DNA of 33,779 nucleotides, from NCBI GenBank assembly GCA_013911165.1, contig JACETR010000028.1, positions 1-33,779 on the forward strand, given 5' to 3'. The first letter of the stretch is position 1; every line of letters begins with the position of its first letter. Shown one piece after another: positions 1-7,417 of the stretch. The notes beneath the pieces are model-generated. The model saw nothing but the letters and a program-made list of their open reading frames with translations. It ran no database searches and was not told where the DNA came from. The DNA is from Planctomycetota bacterium. GTDB taxonomy: Bacteria; Planctomycetota; UBA8108; UBA1146. The position numbers and the translations under genes were made by a program.

Positions 1-977
1 GCGAGAATCGCATCGTCCATCAATTGCATTCCCTTGCCCCGTCCACCTTCGATCAGGGAGACGATCTTGTGAACGGCCCCCTCACGAATAATGTTGGGCA
101 ACGCACCATCGTGGAAGAGCAACTCATTGACGACGACGCGTCCCTTGCCATCCTTCTTTGGAATCAGCAACTGGGCGATGATGCCCTTCAGCGAGCAGGA
201 AAGCATGGTGCGTACCTGGTTCTGCTGCTCCTCTGGAAAGACGTCGATAATCCTGTCCACGGTTTTTGCGGCACTGTTGGTGTGCAGGGTGGCAAAGACC
301 AGATACCCCATCTCAGCGGCAGTGATCGCCAATCCGATCGTCTCCAGATCGCGAAGCTCACCAACAAGAATCACGTCCGGATCCTGACGACCGACAGAAC
401 GCAGTGCTTTTGCAAAGGATTCAGAGTCGATCCCCACTTCACGCTGGGTAATTTGGGATTTCTTGTTTTGGTGCACAAACTCGATCGGCTCCTCGATGGT
501 GACGATGTGTCGTGACTGATTCTGATTGATGTAATCGATCAGTGCAGCGAGGGTTGTCGACTTGCCGCTTCCGGTAGGCCCGGTGCACAGCACCAGTCCA
601 TTGCGAAGGTGGCAGAATTTTTCAATGTGAGTAGGGACACCGAGTGCGGAAACCGGAAGGATTTCCTCCGGGATCATGCGGAAAACCCCGGCAAGACCAT
701 GTTGCTGCCGGAAAAAACTGCATCGGAATCGGGCCACCCCGGGCATCGCGTAGGCCCAATCGAGGTCATTTTTCTCAGCCAACAGCTTTTGACGTTTCTC
801 GTCGAGCATCGGCAACAGAAGCGCATCCGTCTGAGCCGCGGTCAGCGGCTCCTTGGAAACGGGCCGGAGGTGACCATGGACACGAATCTTCGGGGGCATG
901 CCGGCACTGACGTGGAGGTCGGAACCATTGAGTTCCTTGATCATCGTCAACAACTTGTCGATTTGTTCGGTACTCAT
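1..977 (-). CDS. pilT: Type IV pilus retraction ATPase PilT (3' end outside window)
   Basis: This is a hexameric cytoplasmic ATPase that depolymerises type IV pili and so powers twitching motility. I translated 325 codons from the ATG at 977; the C-terminus runs off the left edge. Visible motifs are Walker A GPTGSGKS at about residues 133-140, an Asp box TIEEPIE at about 160-166, Walker B DVILVGELRD at about 201-210 and the His box GYLVFATLHT at about 224-233. The N-terminal PAS-like domain begins with the family hallmark GSDLHVSAG. A full PilT is usually about 350-370 residues, so only a short tail is missing. The start lies four bases after the stop of the upstream ATPase gene, whose last codons supply an AAGGG-like ribosome site, so the two are probably co-translated. 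PilT and PilU paralogues are hard to separate by eye; the hallmark motifs favour PilT proper. Confidence 0.93.
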   Translation of the reverse strand, partial: MSTEQIDKLLTMIKELNGSDLHVSAGMPPKIRVHGHLRPVSKEPLTAAQTDALLLPMLDEKRQKLLAEKNDLDWAYAMPGVARFRCSFFRQQHGLAGVFRMIPEEILPVSALGVPTHIEKFCHLRNGLVLCTGPTGSGKSTTLAALIDYINQNQSRHIVTIEEPIEFVHQNKKSQITQREVGIDSESFAKALRSVGRQDPDVILVGELRDLETIGLAITAAEMGYLVFATLHTNSAAKTVDRIIDVFPEEQQNQVRTMLSCSLKGIIAQLLIPKKDGKGRVVVNELLFHDGALPNIIREGAVHKIVSLIEGGRGKGMQLMDDAIL

Positions 978-981
978 GAAC

Positions 982-2355
982 CTAACCCTTCATCGTCGAG
1001 GGGTCTTCCGCATGGTAGCGGGCCACCTCAGGTGTGATCACACCTTTGCTCAGCAATTCACGGATCGACTCATCCATGGTGACCATTCCTTGCTTGCGGC
1101 CCGTCTGCAAAACAGAGGGTAGCTGGAAGGTCTTGTTTTCCCGAATCAGGTTTCCGACTGCTGAAGTGGCAAACATGATCTCGAGAGCGGGTGCGACACC
1201 GGTTCCATCCTTGCGGGGAAGCAACTGCTGGGAAATCACACCACGCATCGATTCGGAAACCATCGCCCGAATCTGCTCCTGCTCCCGCGGTGGGAAGACA
1301 TCGATCAGTCGGTCGAGGGATCGCACTGCATTGGTGGTATGAAGGGTCGCCAGCACCAGGTGTCCCGTCTCAGCTGCGGTGATCGCCATCGAGATCGTTT
1401 CCACGTCGCGCATCTCTCCGACCATGATGACATCGGGGTCCGCACGCATGGCGGATCTCAGTGCAGAGTGGAAACTTTCCGTATGACGGCGGACATGGCG
1501 CTGGTTAATGTTGGAACCTGCAGGATCAAAGATGTATTCGATGGGGTCTTCCACCGTCACGATATGGTCATTCCGGGCCTGATTGATCATTCCGATCAGC
1601 GCAGCCAGAGTGGCGGACTTGCCGCAGCCGGAAGGCCCTGTCACCAGAACGATGCCCTGGTTGTACTGGGTAAACTCCTTGAGCACATCCGGCATGTTCA
1701 ATTCTTCCAGCGTCGGAACCGTATCGGGAATCAGGCGAAAAATCGCCTCCTTGCCCTTTCGCTGTTGAAAACAATTCGCACGGTAGCGCCCGTGATCTTC
1801 GGTCTCGAGACAGAAATCAAAATCCAGATGTTCTTCCAACTCACGCCACTGTTCGTCGTCGAGCAGTTCACGGACCGCTTTTTCCGTATCATCAGCGGAA
1901 AGGGTCGGATGCTTGAGACGGATCAACTGCCCATGAAGTCTGACCAGAGGGGCGGAATCGACCTGGAAATGGAAGTCGGAGCAACCGAGTTCCCTTGCCT
2001 TGCGCAGGTACTCGGCGATGGGCTGGCCACTCATCTCCGTAAAGTCCATCCGCTGGACGTCCGCGACAGTCGGCCCTGTTCCGGCCGGAGTTGCAGCGGC
2101 ACTCTGTGCAGCTCCCGATGTTGCCCCCTGAGATGCGGTGGCACTTCCCATACGTTCATCGATCTTCTTCTGAATGGCCGCAGCATGTTGGGCTGAAATC
2201 AAGCCCGCTGAAACGAGGGCTTCACCCAGATCACTGCCTGCTGGCAATCCTGCCATGACCTTTTTCAGAGCGGCTTCATCGACCAACTTGTTCTTGAGGA
2301 CGATGCGACCGAACATCGTTGCCCTGGAGGAACGATCTCGCGTCTCTTCTGTCAT
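982..2355 (-). CDS. PilT/PilU-type ATPase with an extra N-terminal domain
   Basis: This 457-residue protein is a secretion/pilus ATPase of the PilT-GspE superfamily. Residues 1-70 form an added helical domain with two half-repeats (MFGRIVLKNKLV and DLGEALVSAGLI), resembling the N-terminal domain of GspE/MshE-like ATPases. An Ala/Ser/Thr/Gly-rich linker follows at about 71-97, then a PilT core. Walker A GPSGCGKS is at 240-247, the Asp box TVEDPIE at 267-273, Walker B DVIMVGEMRD at 308-317 and the His box GHLVLATLHT at 331-340, so all catalytic motifs are intact. The ATG at 2355 is preferred because GGGGAG precedes it at good spacing; an in-frame start further upstream would overlap hldE and adds low-complexity sequence. 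The probable role is a second retraction motor or an accessory PilU-like ATPase working with the PilT encoded just downstream. The added domain binds c-di-GMP in some MshE-type proteins, but whether this one does is unknown. Confidence 0.88.
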   Translation of the reverse strand: MTEETRDRSSRATMFGRIVLKNKLVDEAALKKVMAGLPAGSDLGEALVSAGLISAQHAAAIQKKIDERMGSATASQGATSGAAQSAAATPAGTGPTVADVQRMDFTEMSGQPIAEYLRKARELGCSDFHFQVDSAPLVRLHGQLIRLKHPTLSADDTEKAVRELLDDEQWRELEEHLDFDFCLETEDHGRYRANCFQQRKGKEAIFRLIPDTVPTLEELNMPDVLKEFTQYNQGIVLVTGPSGCGKSATLAALIGMINQARNDHIVTVEDPIEYIFDPAGSNINQRHVRRHTESFHSALRSAMRADPDVIMVGEMRDVETISMAITAAETGHLVLATLHTTNAVRSLDRLIDVFPPREQEQIRAMVSESMRGVISQQLLPRKDGTGVAPALEIMFATSAVGNLIRENKTFQLPSVLQTGRKQGMVTMDESIRELLSKGVITPEVARYHAEDPSTMKG

Positions 2356-2426
2356 AAATTCTCCCCGAAGTTTGGGCTGAGGATCATCTGCCCATGGAAA
2401 TCTGGGAAATCCACGGAAACAGACCC

Positions 2427-2455
2427 CCCGGGAAAGGCTAATTGGGAATCCCGGG
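2427..2455 (-). terminator. Inverted repeat after hldE, possible weak terminator
   Basis: Seven-base arms CCCGGGA (2427-2433) and TCCCGGG (2449-2455) flank a 15-base loop in the gap between hldE and the pilus ATPase gene. There is no U-rich tail in the direction of transcription, so it may attenuate or simply punctuate the transcript rather than terminate it fully. Confidence 0.25.
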
Positions 2456-2467
2456 CAAGTCCGTATC

Positions 2468-3976
2468 CTAGCCTTCAGGGGTTTCGGGGCAAGATCGTGT
2501 CCCACGACGGATCTGCTCAATCAGTCCCGTCGTCGAGAATCCGGGCTTCAGGGTCACTGTTTCAACCCGTCCCCCAGCCGCCTCGACCACTTCCCGGCCC
2601 ACCACCTCTTCAATGGCGTAGTCCGCTCCCTTGACGAGGACATCCGGAAGCAGCTTTGAAATGAGTGCCTCCGGGGTGTCTTCATCGAAGATCACCACGT
2701 GATCCACACTGGATAGCGCACCGAGGAGCCGCGCTCTTTCAACCGCCGGGAGGATTGGCCTCTCGGGTCCTTTCAGACGGGTGACAGACTCGTCCGAGTT
2801 CAACCCAACGATCAGGGCATCACCGAAGGCTCGCGCAGCCTCCAGAAGTTGCAGGTGTCCGGAATGGAGCAGATCGAAACAGCCATTGGTGAAGACCACC
2901 GTCTGACTTCCCTGACGATACTGTTCCATCACTTTTGTCATTTCCTCGACACTCTGACCCGGCTGCTTTTGCAAACCGAAATGGGAATCTCTGGCGGCAG
3001 AGAGTTCCCAAAGTTCGACAGGTTGAACTCCGACCTTTTGAACTTCGAGGCCCGCACCGAGGTTCGCCAATTGACACGCCTCGTCGATGGACCACCCCGC
3101 TGCCAGAGCCAGACCCAGAAGAGAGAGAACCATGTCTCCGGCACCGGCCACGTCCGTCACAGCCCTGACGCGGGTCGGGTGCCGACGCAGACCCCCCCCT
3201 CGGGATACGCGGGTCATTCCGTCGCGATCCAGGGTCAGAATGCAATGCTCAAGTTTCAGTTTCTCAACAAGGATTTCTCCCACACGGGCATGGTCTGCCG
3301 CCTCTTCACCCACCTCGAGCCCACTGGCTGCAGAGGCTTCATAGCGATTGGGGCAGATCAGGGTCGCACCCTCGTACTTGGCCCAGTTCCCGGATCGGCC
3401 GGGATCCACCAGGACAGGAATGCCACGATCCCGGGCCCCCTTCAAAAGACTTTTCAGCAACTCTTCGCCGAGCAATCCTTTCTCGTAGTCGGAAACGAGA
3501 ATGATCGACAGGGGTTGGTCGAGCATCTGATCCAGAGCGTTCTGACATGCGGCCAATTCCGCAGGCGTCGAATCATGGGCCTGCTCACGGTCGAGTCGCA
3601 TGATCTGCTGCTGCCCCCTGCCCGCATGCTGCACCCCTGCAAGAATTCGGGTTTTGCAGCTGGTTGGTCGATCCTGAGAGACGACGACATGGGAGACATC
3701 CGCCCCGAGTGCTTCCAGAGAGTCGCGGATGTGTACGCCTGCTTCATCATCCCCCACCAGACCGATCACCCTTGTGGAGACTCCCAATGCTGACAGGTTG
3801 GCAACCACACTTCCCGCTCCACCGACTCTGCGTTCGTGCTGATGGGATCGAACCACAGGCACCGGAGCTTCCGGAGAAATTCTTTCCACGTCTCCGTAAT
3901 GGTACTCATCCAACATGAGATCACCGATGACCAGAATCGGCTGATCTACCTGGATCGATTCGAGTGCAGGAATCAT
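2468..3976 (-). CDS. hldE: Bifunctional heptose-7-phosphate kinase / heptose-1-phosphate adenylyltransferase HldE
   Basis: HldE makes ADP-heptose for the LPS inner core. It phosphorylates D-glycero-beta-D-manno-heptose 7-phosphate at O1, then, after GmhB removes the 7-phosphate, adds AMP from ATP. The 502-residue protein has a PfkB-type kinase domain at about residues 10-325, with the anion-hole motif GAGD at 278-281 and the N-terminal substrate region around PEAPVPVV. The nucleotidyltransferase domain occupies about 355-495, with TNGCFDLLHSGH, whose HxGH is at 371-374, and a downstream KGADY. Both halves look intact and the length matches the family. Its start overlaps the stop of the upstream deoxyhypusine-synthase-like gene by four bases (ATGA, 3973-3976), so translation is probably coupled. 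The other heptose genes (gmhA, gmhB, hldD) are not in the window. Confidence 0.96.
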   Translation of the reverse strand: MIPALESIQVDQPILVIGDLMLDEYHYGDVERISPEAPVPVVRSHQHERRVGGAGSVVANLSALGVSTRVIGLVGDDEAGVHIRDSLEALGADVSHVVVSQDRPTSCKTRILAGVQHAGRGQQQIMRLDREQAHDSTPAELAACQNALDQMLDQPLSIILVSDYEKGLLGEELLKSLLKGARDRGIPVLVDPGRSGNWAKYEGATLICPNRYEASAASGLEVGEEAADHARVGEILVEKLKLEHCILTLDRDGMTRVSRGGGLRRHPTRVRAVTDVAGAGDMVLSLLGLALAAGWSIDEACQLANLGAGLEVQKVGVQPVELWELSAARDSHFGLQKQPGQSVEEMTKVMEQYRQGSQTVVFTNGCFDLLHSGHLQLLEAARAFGDALIVGLNSDESVTRLKGPERPILPAVERARLLGALSSVDHVVIFDEDTPEALISKLLPDVLVKGADYAIEEVVGREVVEAAGGRVETVTLKPGFSTTGLIEQIRRGTRSCPETPEG

Positions 3977-4926
3977 GCGGTTCCTTTCGCCAGTCTCTGA
4001 AGCAGGGCCAATCTGAACAGGGGCAAATTGATCTCATGGTGACCAATCAGGGAGATGCCCCGATCCACCGGTCTCTGAAGGACATTGCGGCTGGTTCGAT
4101 AGTGGGAATTCATGTCGAAATTAATGGCGGTGATTCCGGGTAATTCCTGACCTAGGTTACGGGCAATATTGATGACCTTGAGGAAGACCTCAGGCATCAC
4201 CACTGCCGAACCGATATTCAGCCAACAGCCATTTTCGAGATCGTGGACGACCGCAGCCAACAGACGAAAGTCGATGCCTGTGGCCTCTCCCATCTCGGCT
4301 CCTGCGACTCCCGGATGCATATGAACGATGTCCGTTCCCATCGCCACATGTACCGTCGCCGGAATACCCAATCGCCGGGCACTGGAGAGGATGGAAATCT
4401 CAGGATGGGGCATTCCCGAATCGTGGATCAGATCGCCCAGAGCCGCACCGAGCCCAACCCCTTCTGCACCGGACTGAGCGGCCTTTCTGAAAGAATCCGC
4501 CGTCTCTGCGGACATTCCAAAAGTACCGTCCGCAATGTGAGTGGCGACGTCTTCCGAAGTTTCACCGATCATCGCCAACTCGAGATCGTGAATGGCGGTC
4601 GCCCCATTCATCGCCAATGCCTGGATGACCCCTCTCTCCATCAGATCGATGAGGATCGGACCCATTCCAACCTTGACGACGTGCCCCCCCAAAGCAGCGA
4701 CCACGGGAGCCTTCGCTTCATGGGAAGTAGCGACCGCCTCAACGGCGGCACGTAATTCTCCAGCGGCAAGAATATCGGGAAGGTGATCGAGCCATTCCGA
4801 AAAGGAGGCGTCCACCGGACACGGATCCCTGAATTGACTTCGGCGAACGATATTGTGTCGATCCCTGATCGGCGTCGCTCGAACTCCATCGAGGTCGAGG
4901 GGTTGCCAACGGTTTTCGCGGTTCAT
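3973..4926 (-). CDS. Deoxyhypusine-synthase-like protein of unknown function
   Basis: This 317-residue protein resembles a bacterial family related to deoxyhypusine synthase that is often annotated only as conserved hypothetical. Recognisable blocks are a Gly-rich GGHVVKVG at about residue 80, NGATAIHDLE at 107-116, HVAMGTDIVHMHP at 193-205 and NIGSAVVMPEVFLK at 237-250. I do not see the SWGK block that carries the nucleophilic lysine of true deoxyhypusine synthase, so eIF5A modification is unlikely. A role in LPS biology is suggested only by its place between lpxK and hldE. I chose the ATG at 4926 because GAGGAG precedes it at good spacing. An in-frame GTG at 4980 would overlap the lpxK stop (GTGA) and add 18 residues, matching the overlap habit of this genome, so it remains possible. 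Confidence 0.8.
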   Translation of the reverse strand: MNRENRWQPLDLDGVRATPIRDRHNIVRRSQFRDPCPVDASFSEWLDHLPDILAAGELRAAVEAVATSHEAKAPVVAALGGHVVKVGMGPILIDLMERGVIQALAMNGATAIHDLELAMIGETSEDVATHIADGTFGMSAETADSFRKAAQSGAEGVGLGAALGDLIHDSGMPHPEISILSSARRLGIPATVHVAMGTDIVHMHPGVAGAEMGEATGIDFRLLAAVVHDLENGCWLNIGSAVVMPEVFLKVINIARNLGQELPGITAINFDMNSHYRTSRNVLQRPVDRGISLIGHHEINLPLFRLALLQRLAKGTA

Positions 4927-4976
4927 GGAAGCTCCTCTTCGACAGGTGACGATGCTATCAGAGAGCACCCGGAACT

Positions 4977-6035
4977 TCACGCATCCCTGTGGAACTGATC
5001 CCCCTGAATCCGGTCCAAAATCGTCTCCACAGGAAAATCCAACTCAATCTCCAGAACCTTGATCCTTGCTGTCACAGACTCGGAGAGAGGCAATTTCACG
5101 ACCTTTACCGCATCTTTGGCGGTACAGACCAATGACTCGCAATGGTGATCATCCGCCTGCTGGATCAGGGATTCCAGATCACGGGCTTTATAGGAGTGAT
5201 GATCCGGGAAACGGACCTCATGCCGGGGAGTGATCCCCGCAGATTTCAGGGTATGGAGAAACCCGTCCGGTTCCCCGATGGCGCTGAATGCCATGCAGGT
5301 CCCCAGATTCTCCACAGAAAAATCGTCACCGGACAGAGTGCAAAAACCGCGTATATCCGTCGATGATGAATCTACGGGAAGACCCGGATGCATTTGTTCG
5401 AAATAGGACTTCACCTGATCAAGCCACTCTGCTGAACACCGTTCACTTCTCGTCAGTAAAACATGGTCCGCTCTCGAGACTCCATCCACGGGTTCCCGGA
5501 GACGTCCCAGTGGAAGACAGTATCCTCCACCGAATGGGTCCCGGGCATCGCAGAGAAGGATATTGAGATCCCGGTGCAGCTTTCGATGTTGAAAACCATC
5601 ATCGAGAAGAATCAAATCGATGTGCGGGTGTTGGGTCAACATCAGTTGACCGGCATGGGTACGGTCCTTGTGCTGAAAGTGTGGGACGTCCGGAAGTTTT
5701 TCCTGCAACAAACGAAATTCGTCATTACCCGCAAGTTCACTCCCTGACTCCCCCCCTCGCTCGGATCGATAGCCCCGGCTGAGGATCCCGGGATGACCAC
5801 CCCGTGCTTTCCAGGCTTTTGCTAGTGCCAGAACTGTGGGTGTTTTTCCTGTACCACCGACGGTGATATTTCCAAGGCTGATGACGGGGACCGGAAGCCT
5901 GTGGGGCCATTCTCCACTCCGAGCTTTGACCCGTGCTTTCTTGCGTGCCCGATCCACCCCCCAGCGCCACACTTTTTCAAGAAGACGAAGGATGGGTTCG
6001 GGCAAAGACACCACCGGTTGGATCGAGTTCTGCAT
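4977..6035 (-). CDS. lpxK: Tetraacyldisaccharide 4'-kinase LpxK
   Basis: LpxK phosphorylates the 4' position of the tetraacyldisaccharide 1-phosphate precursor to make lipid IVA, at the cytoplasmic face of the inner membrane. The 352-residue protein carries the family signature VPVISLGNITVGGTGKTP at about residues 49-66, whose GGTGKTP is the P-loop, then ILSRGY and the DLILLDDGFQHRKLHRD block that contains substrate and Mg-binding residues. The hydrophobic N-terminal stretch fits the membrane-associating helix of the family. The length is typical. It is the second gene of the run at 2468-6279, 13 bases after the small domain protein, and is followed by the deoxyhypusine-synthase-like gene and hldE. 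This is direct evidence that the organism makes lipid A. Confidence 0.96.
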   Translation of the reverse strand: MQNSIQPVVSLPEPILRLLEKVWRWGVDRARKKARVKARSGEWPHRLPVPVISLGNITVGGTGKTPTVLALAKAWKARGGHPGILSRGYRSERGGESGSELAGNDEFRLLQEKLPDVPHFQHKDRTHAGQLMLTQHPHIDLILLDDGFQHRKLHRDLNILLCDARDPFGGGYCLPLGRLREPVDGVSRADHVLLTRSERCSAEWLDQVKSYFEQMHPGLPVDSSSTDIRGFCTLSGDDFSVENLGTCMAFSAIGEPDGFLHTLKSAGITPRHEVRFPDHHSYKARDLESLIQQADDHHCESLVCTAKDAVKVVKLPLSESVTARIKVLEIELDFPVETILDRIQGDQFHRDA

Positions 6036-6048
6036 ACCGCTGTTCAGG

Positions 6049-6279
6049 TCACTTCTCCTCGACGCCCTGTCGGGGCCGATCGTGAAGAATCGTCAACACC
6101 TCGAGGACCTGCTTTTCCCTCATGTGCCCCAATTCGACGAGGATCTGTCCCAGAAATCGATGCGGCTCTCCACGAGCCTCATCTCTGGCCTGAACGGCAA
6201 GCCCCTCATAGAGCTGGGCGGTCGTGATGTACTGAAGTTCGAAGGCGACTTCACCGAAGAGTCTCATTTCCTCTGCCAC
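6049..6279 (-). CDS. Small stand-alone two-half domain protein
   Basis: This 76-residue protein has two similar halves, LFGEVAFELQYIT near the start and FLGQILVELGHM in the middle. The pattern is FG-x-hydrophobic followed by LG-x-x-LV, the same as the N-terminal 70 residues of the pilus ATPase at 982-2355. It therefore looks like a free-standing version of the N-terminal domain of GspE/MshE-type proteins. No signal peptide or membrane segment is visible. I chose the GTG at 6279 because GGAGG lies just upstream, although the four-base spacing is short. A TTG at 6318 and an ATG at 6267 are alternatives, giving 89 or 72 residues. It heads the lpxK/hldE gene run. Its function is unknown; a regulatory or scaffolding role is a guess. 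Confidence 0.72.
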   Translation of the reverse strand: MAEEMRLFGEVAFELQYITTAQLYEGLAVQARDEARGEPHRFLGQILVELGHMREKQVLEVLTILHDRPRQGVEEK

Positions 6280-6350
6280 AAATCCTCCAAACACGAAGCC
6301 CACATTCAAAACCTTCAACCGGGATCGGAACCGCTCCCAGAATAACCAAC

Positions 6351-6365
6351 GCCCGAGAGGCGGGC
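6351..6365 (-). terminator. Short GC hairpin downstream of the ADP-ribosylglycohydrolase-like gene
   Basis: Five-base arms GCCCG (6351-6355) and CGGGC (6361-6365) lie about 30 bases beyond the end of the gene at 6395-7417. Read on the minus strand, a moderately T-rich stretch follows. It is a weak candidate terminator separating that gene from the lipid A operon. Confidence 0.25.
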
Positions 6366-6394
6366 CAGATCACAACTATTTGGCAATAACCCGC

Positions 6395-7417
6395 CTAGAG
6401 ATCGCGACGACGTCTTTCCAGCTGCTGTCGGTCATACAGTTGATCGGCATCCAGCCTCAACTCATCTTCGTCCACCAATCCTGTCACCAGATCTCTTGGC
6501 AAGCCGGACTCTCCACAACACGCACCTGCCAATGCCCCACCGAGTGCAGCAGTCAATTGAACCGCTCCTCCAGACTGAAGACAGGAGAGCAGTACCGATC
6601 GTGGGGAAGAGGGATCACGAAACCAGGAATAGAGCGCAAGCATGAATACAGGAAGACAACGGGCCTCGACACCGATCCGATCCGGAGACTCCCCCCCCTC
6701 TTCGCCGACAGAAGAAAGCTGAAAGAATGCATCTTTCTCATTCAAGGTCAGCATACCGGGAATCATCTGAATCGAATCCGCCACAAGGCTGTCGATTCTG
6801 TCTGCAGCAGTGGCTGCGCTATCGAGGACTTCTCCCAGAACGATTTCATGATGAGTCAGGCAATGGGCGATGACGGTCGCCATAGCTGCATTCACCGCCC
6901 TCACTTTGGAGTCCTCGTGGGTGATGGAAGTCAGACGATCGATGTTTTCATTCAATTCTTCCGGAGAGTCATGACACCAGAGCCCCACAAGAAGACTGCA
7001 AACCAGGGCCGATGCTCCGTCTTCACCGGGAGGACAGGCACACCCCCTTGCCGAACTGCCCTGACGGAGCCAACGGGACATGGCCCCATCCACATCGGTC
7101 AGACGCTCGATCATGCGGTTTTCACGCCACAGGGGGATCCACTCTTCAATGATGGCACTCTCCCGAATCATGCCCTCTTTGGCGATGGAGCGGGAAGCCA
7201 GTGACAACAGTTGAACTGCGGCTCCGTGCTGACCCGCAGGAAAATACCCGGACCGGTGACGGACGTATCCATCGACGGCCTCATTCCCCAACGCACGCAT
7301 AAAAATGCGGGAGGAGCCGGAGTGGGGAAATCCGAGTGCACTGCCTACGGCAGCTCCGAGAATGGTTCCCCTGAATCGATCCTGAAGCCGTTCCTTGAGG
7401 GTCAGGGAAGATTTCAT
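6395..7417 (-). CDS. ADP-ribosylglycohydrolase-family protein, probably catalytically dead
   Basis: This 340-residue protein keeps the skeleton of the DraG/ARH fold (ADP_ribosyl_GH). RFRGTILGAAVGSALGFP at residues 14-31 matches the usual N-terminal RxRGxxLGxAxGDALG. A TH-containing helix follows at about 167, and SGGAVQLTAALGGALAGA at 282-299 matches the C-terminal block. Active members bind two Mg ions through a TDDT motif after the first block and a DxDT in the last. Here these positions read GQHGAAVQ (62-69) and GGAVQLT, so the metal-binding aspartates are missing. The first glycine block also has S where D is usual. I infer a pseudoenzyme or a changed activity. The ATG at 7417 overlaps the upstream FGGY-like gene's stop (ATGA), so the two are coupled. 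A longer reading with an upstream start overlaps that gene and is rejected. Confidence 0.72.
   Translation of the reverse strand: MKSSLTLKERLQDRFRGTILGAAVGSALGFPHSGSSRIFMRALGNEAVDGYVRHRSGYFPAGQHGAAVQLLSLASRSIAKEGMIRESAIIEEWIPLWRENRMIERLTDVDGAMSRWLRQGSSARGCACPPGEDGASALVCSLLVGLWCHDSPEELNENIDRLTSITHEDSKVRAVNAAMATVIAHCLTHHEIVLGEVLDSAATAADRIDSLVADSIQMIPGMLTLNEKDAFFQLSSVGEEGGESPDRIGVEARCLPVFMLALYSWFRDPSSPRSVLLSCLQSGGAVQLTAALGGALAGACCGESGLPRDLVTGLVDEDELRLDADQLYDRQQLERRRRDL

Noticed and set aside
1339..2196. Long open frame on the plus strand opposite the pilus ATPase gene
   Set aside because: It is antisense to a gene with intact Walker motifs, and its translation is low-complexity His/Arg-rich with no recognisable domain and no ribosome site.
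2849..3793. A 314-codon plus-strand open frame opposite hldE
   Set aside because: HldE is complete and unambiguous on the minus strand; the antisense frame shows no family features.
4927..4980. GTG start at 4980 for the deoxyhypusine-synthase-like gene
   Set aside because: It would overlap the lpxK stop in the usual 4-base style, but the ATG at 4926 has a much stronger ribosome site and a better N-terminus.
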